A stretch of DNA of 13,271 nucleotides from CAYNLY01 sp964398225 (GTDB lineage: Bacteria > Pseudomonadota > Zetaproteobacteria > Mariprofundales > Mariprofundaceae), in assembly GCA_964398225.1 (NCBI GenBank), contig CAYNLY010000045.1:1-13271 (forward strand), written 5' to 3'. Of the stretch, positions 13,151 to 13,271 are shown one piece after another. The translations under genes were made by a program, and so were the position numbers. The notes beneath the pieces were generated by a model. The model had not been told where the DNA came from. It made no database searches and worked only from the letters and a program-made list of their open reading frames with translations. Each line of letters starts with the position of its first letter. Positions within the stretch are counted from its first letter, which is position 1.

Positions 13151-13271
13151 TCCGGCGATTGCAAGCCCCCTTGCGCTGCGCTTCCTGTCTGGATTGCTCA
13201 AGGTCGGCGACTGACAGCTTGACACCGGCCGCTTCCTGGTCTTTGCTGGATTCAGGGAGCCCTCTTCCCAA
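13151..13271. other. Right-edge segment, no gene recognised
   Basis: This stretch lies upstream of the riboswitch promoter and runs off the window. A minus-strand open frame crosses it, but it continues straight through the riboswitch and terminator into the thrC leader and resembles nothing known. I see no RNA gene, terminator or repeat here. It may hold upstream control sites or the end of a gene beyond the window. Confidence 0.4.

Noticed and set aside
12903..13271. A minus-strand frame running from the right edge into the thrC leader
   Set aside because: It passes through the SAM-I aptamer and terminator hairpin, shows no protein similarity and has no convincing start.
1..13271. CRISPR arrays, insertion sequences, tRNA genes and prophage parts
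   Set aside because: I saw no regularly spaced direct repeats, transposase motifs, tRNA-like folds or integrase motifs on either strand.

Overview
The window is GC-rich, with tightly packed genes, Shine-Dalgarno-led starts and an HslU close to the proteobacterial form. This points to a Gram-negative bacterium, probably a beta- or gammaproteobacterium. No rRNA or other taxonomic marker is present, so the assignment is weak.

Layout. At the left edge, on the plus strand, is the 3' end of hslU. It converges with only 6 bp to spare on a run of twelve minus-strand genes that fills the rest of the window. In order of transcription (right to left) these are: threonine-synthase-like thrC; a CysO/MoaD-type sulfur carrier; a small NIL-domain protein; cysK; a MoeB/ThiF-type carrier-activating enzyme; a siroheme sulfite reductase fused to a TusA domain; a radical-SAM domain fused to a DASS-type anion permease; an APS reductase (cysH); a DsrE-family protein; a stand-alone TusA; cysD; and cysN. 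Junctions are short and most look translationally coupled.

How the genes work together. The permease half of the fusion is the likely anion (sulfate) entry point. CysDN makes APS. APS reductase reduces it directly to sulfite, consistent with a CysN lacking a CysC domain and no APS kinase here. The siroheme enzyme reduces sulfite to sulfide, and CysK fixes sulfide into cysteine. Around this core sits sulfur-relay machinery: two TusA domains, a DsrE protein, a MoeB-like activating enzyme and a CysO-like carrier ending in Gly-Gly-Arg-Arg. This suggests that part of the sulfur moves as protein-bound persulfide or thiocarboxylate.

Regulation. Upstream of thrC (12896-13150) the minus strand carries a clear SAM-I (S-box) riboswitch aptamer, followed by an intrinsic terminator and a nine-of-ten-base-pair antiterminator that competes with P1. 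The operon is therefore predicted to be attenuated by S-adenosylmethionine. A second promoter (TTGATA, 17 bp, TATATT) overlaps the end of the NIL gene and precedes cysK, with a 21-bp imperfect palindrome over its -10 and start region. The sulfate-to-cysteine genes can thus be expressed apart from the SAM-controlled head. SAM control of the head (thrC, carrier, NIL) suggests a role in homocysteine/methionine supply. The main hypothesis is that the ThrC-like enzyme uses a thiocarboxylated carrier to make homocysteine from O-phosphohomoserine. This is inference.

The last 120 bases (13151-13271) hold no gene I can recognise.
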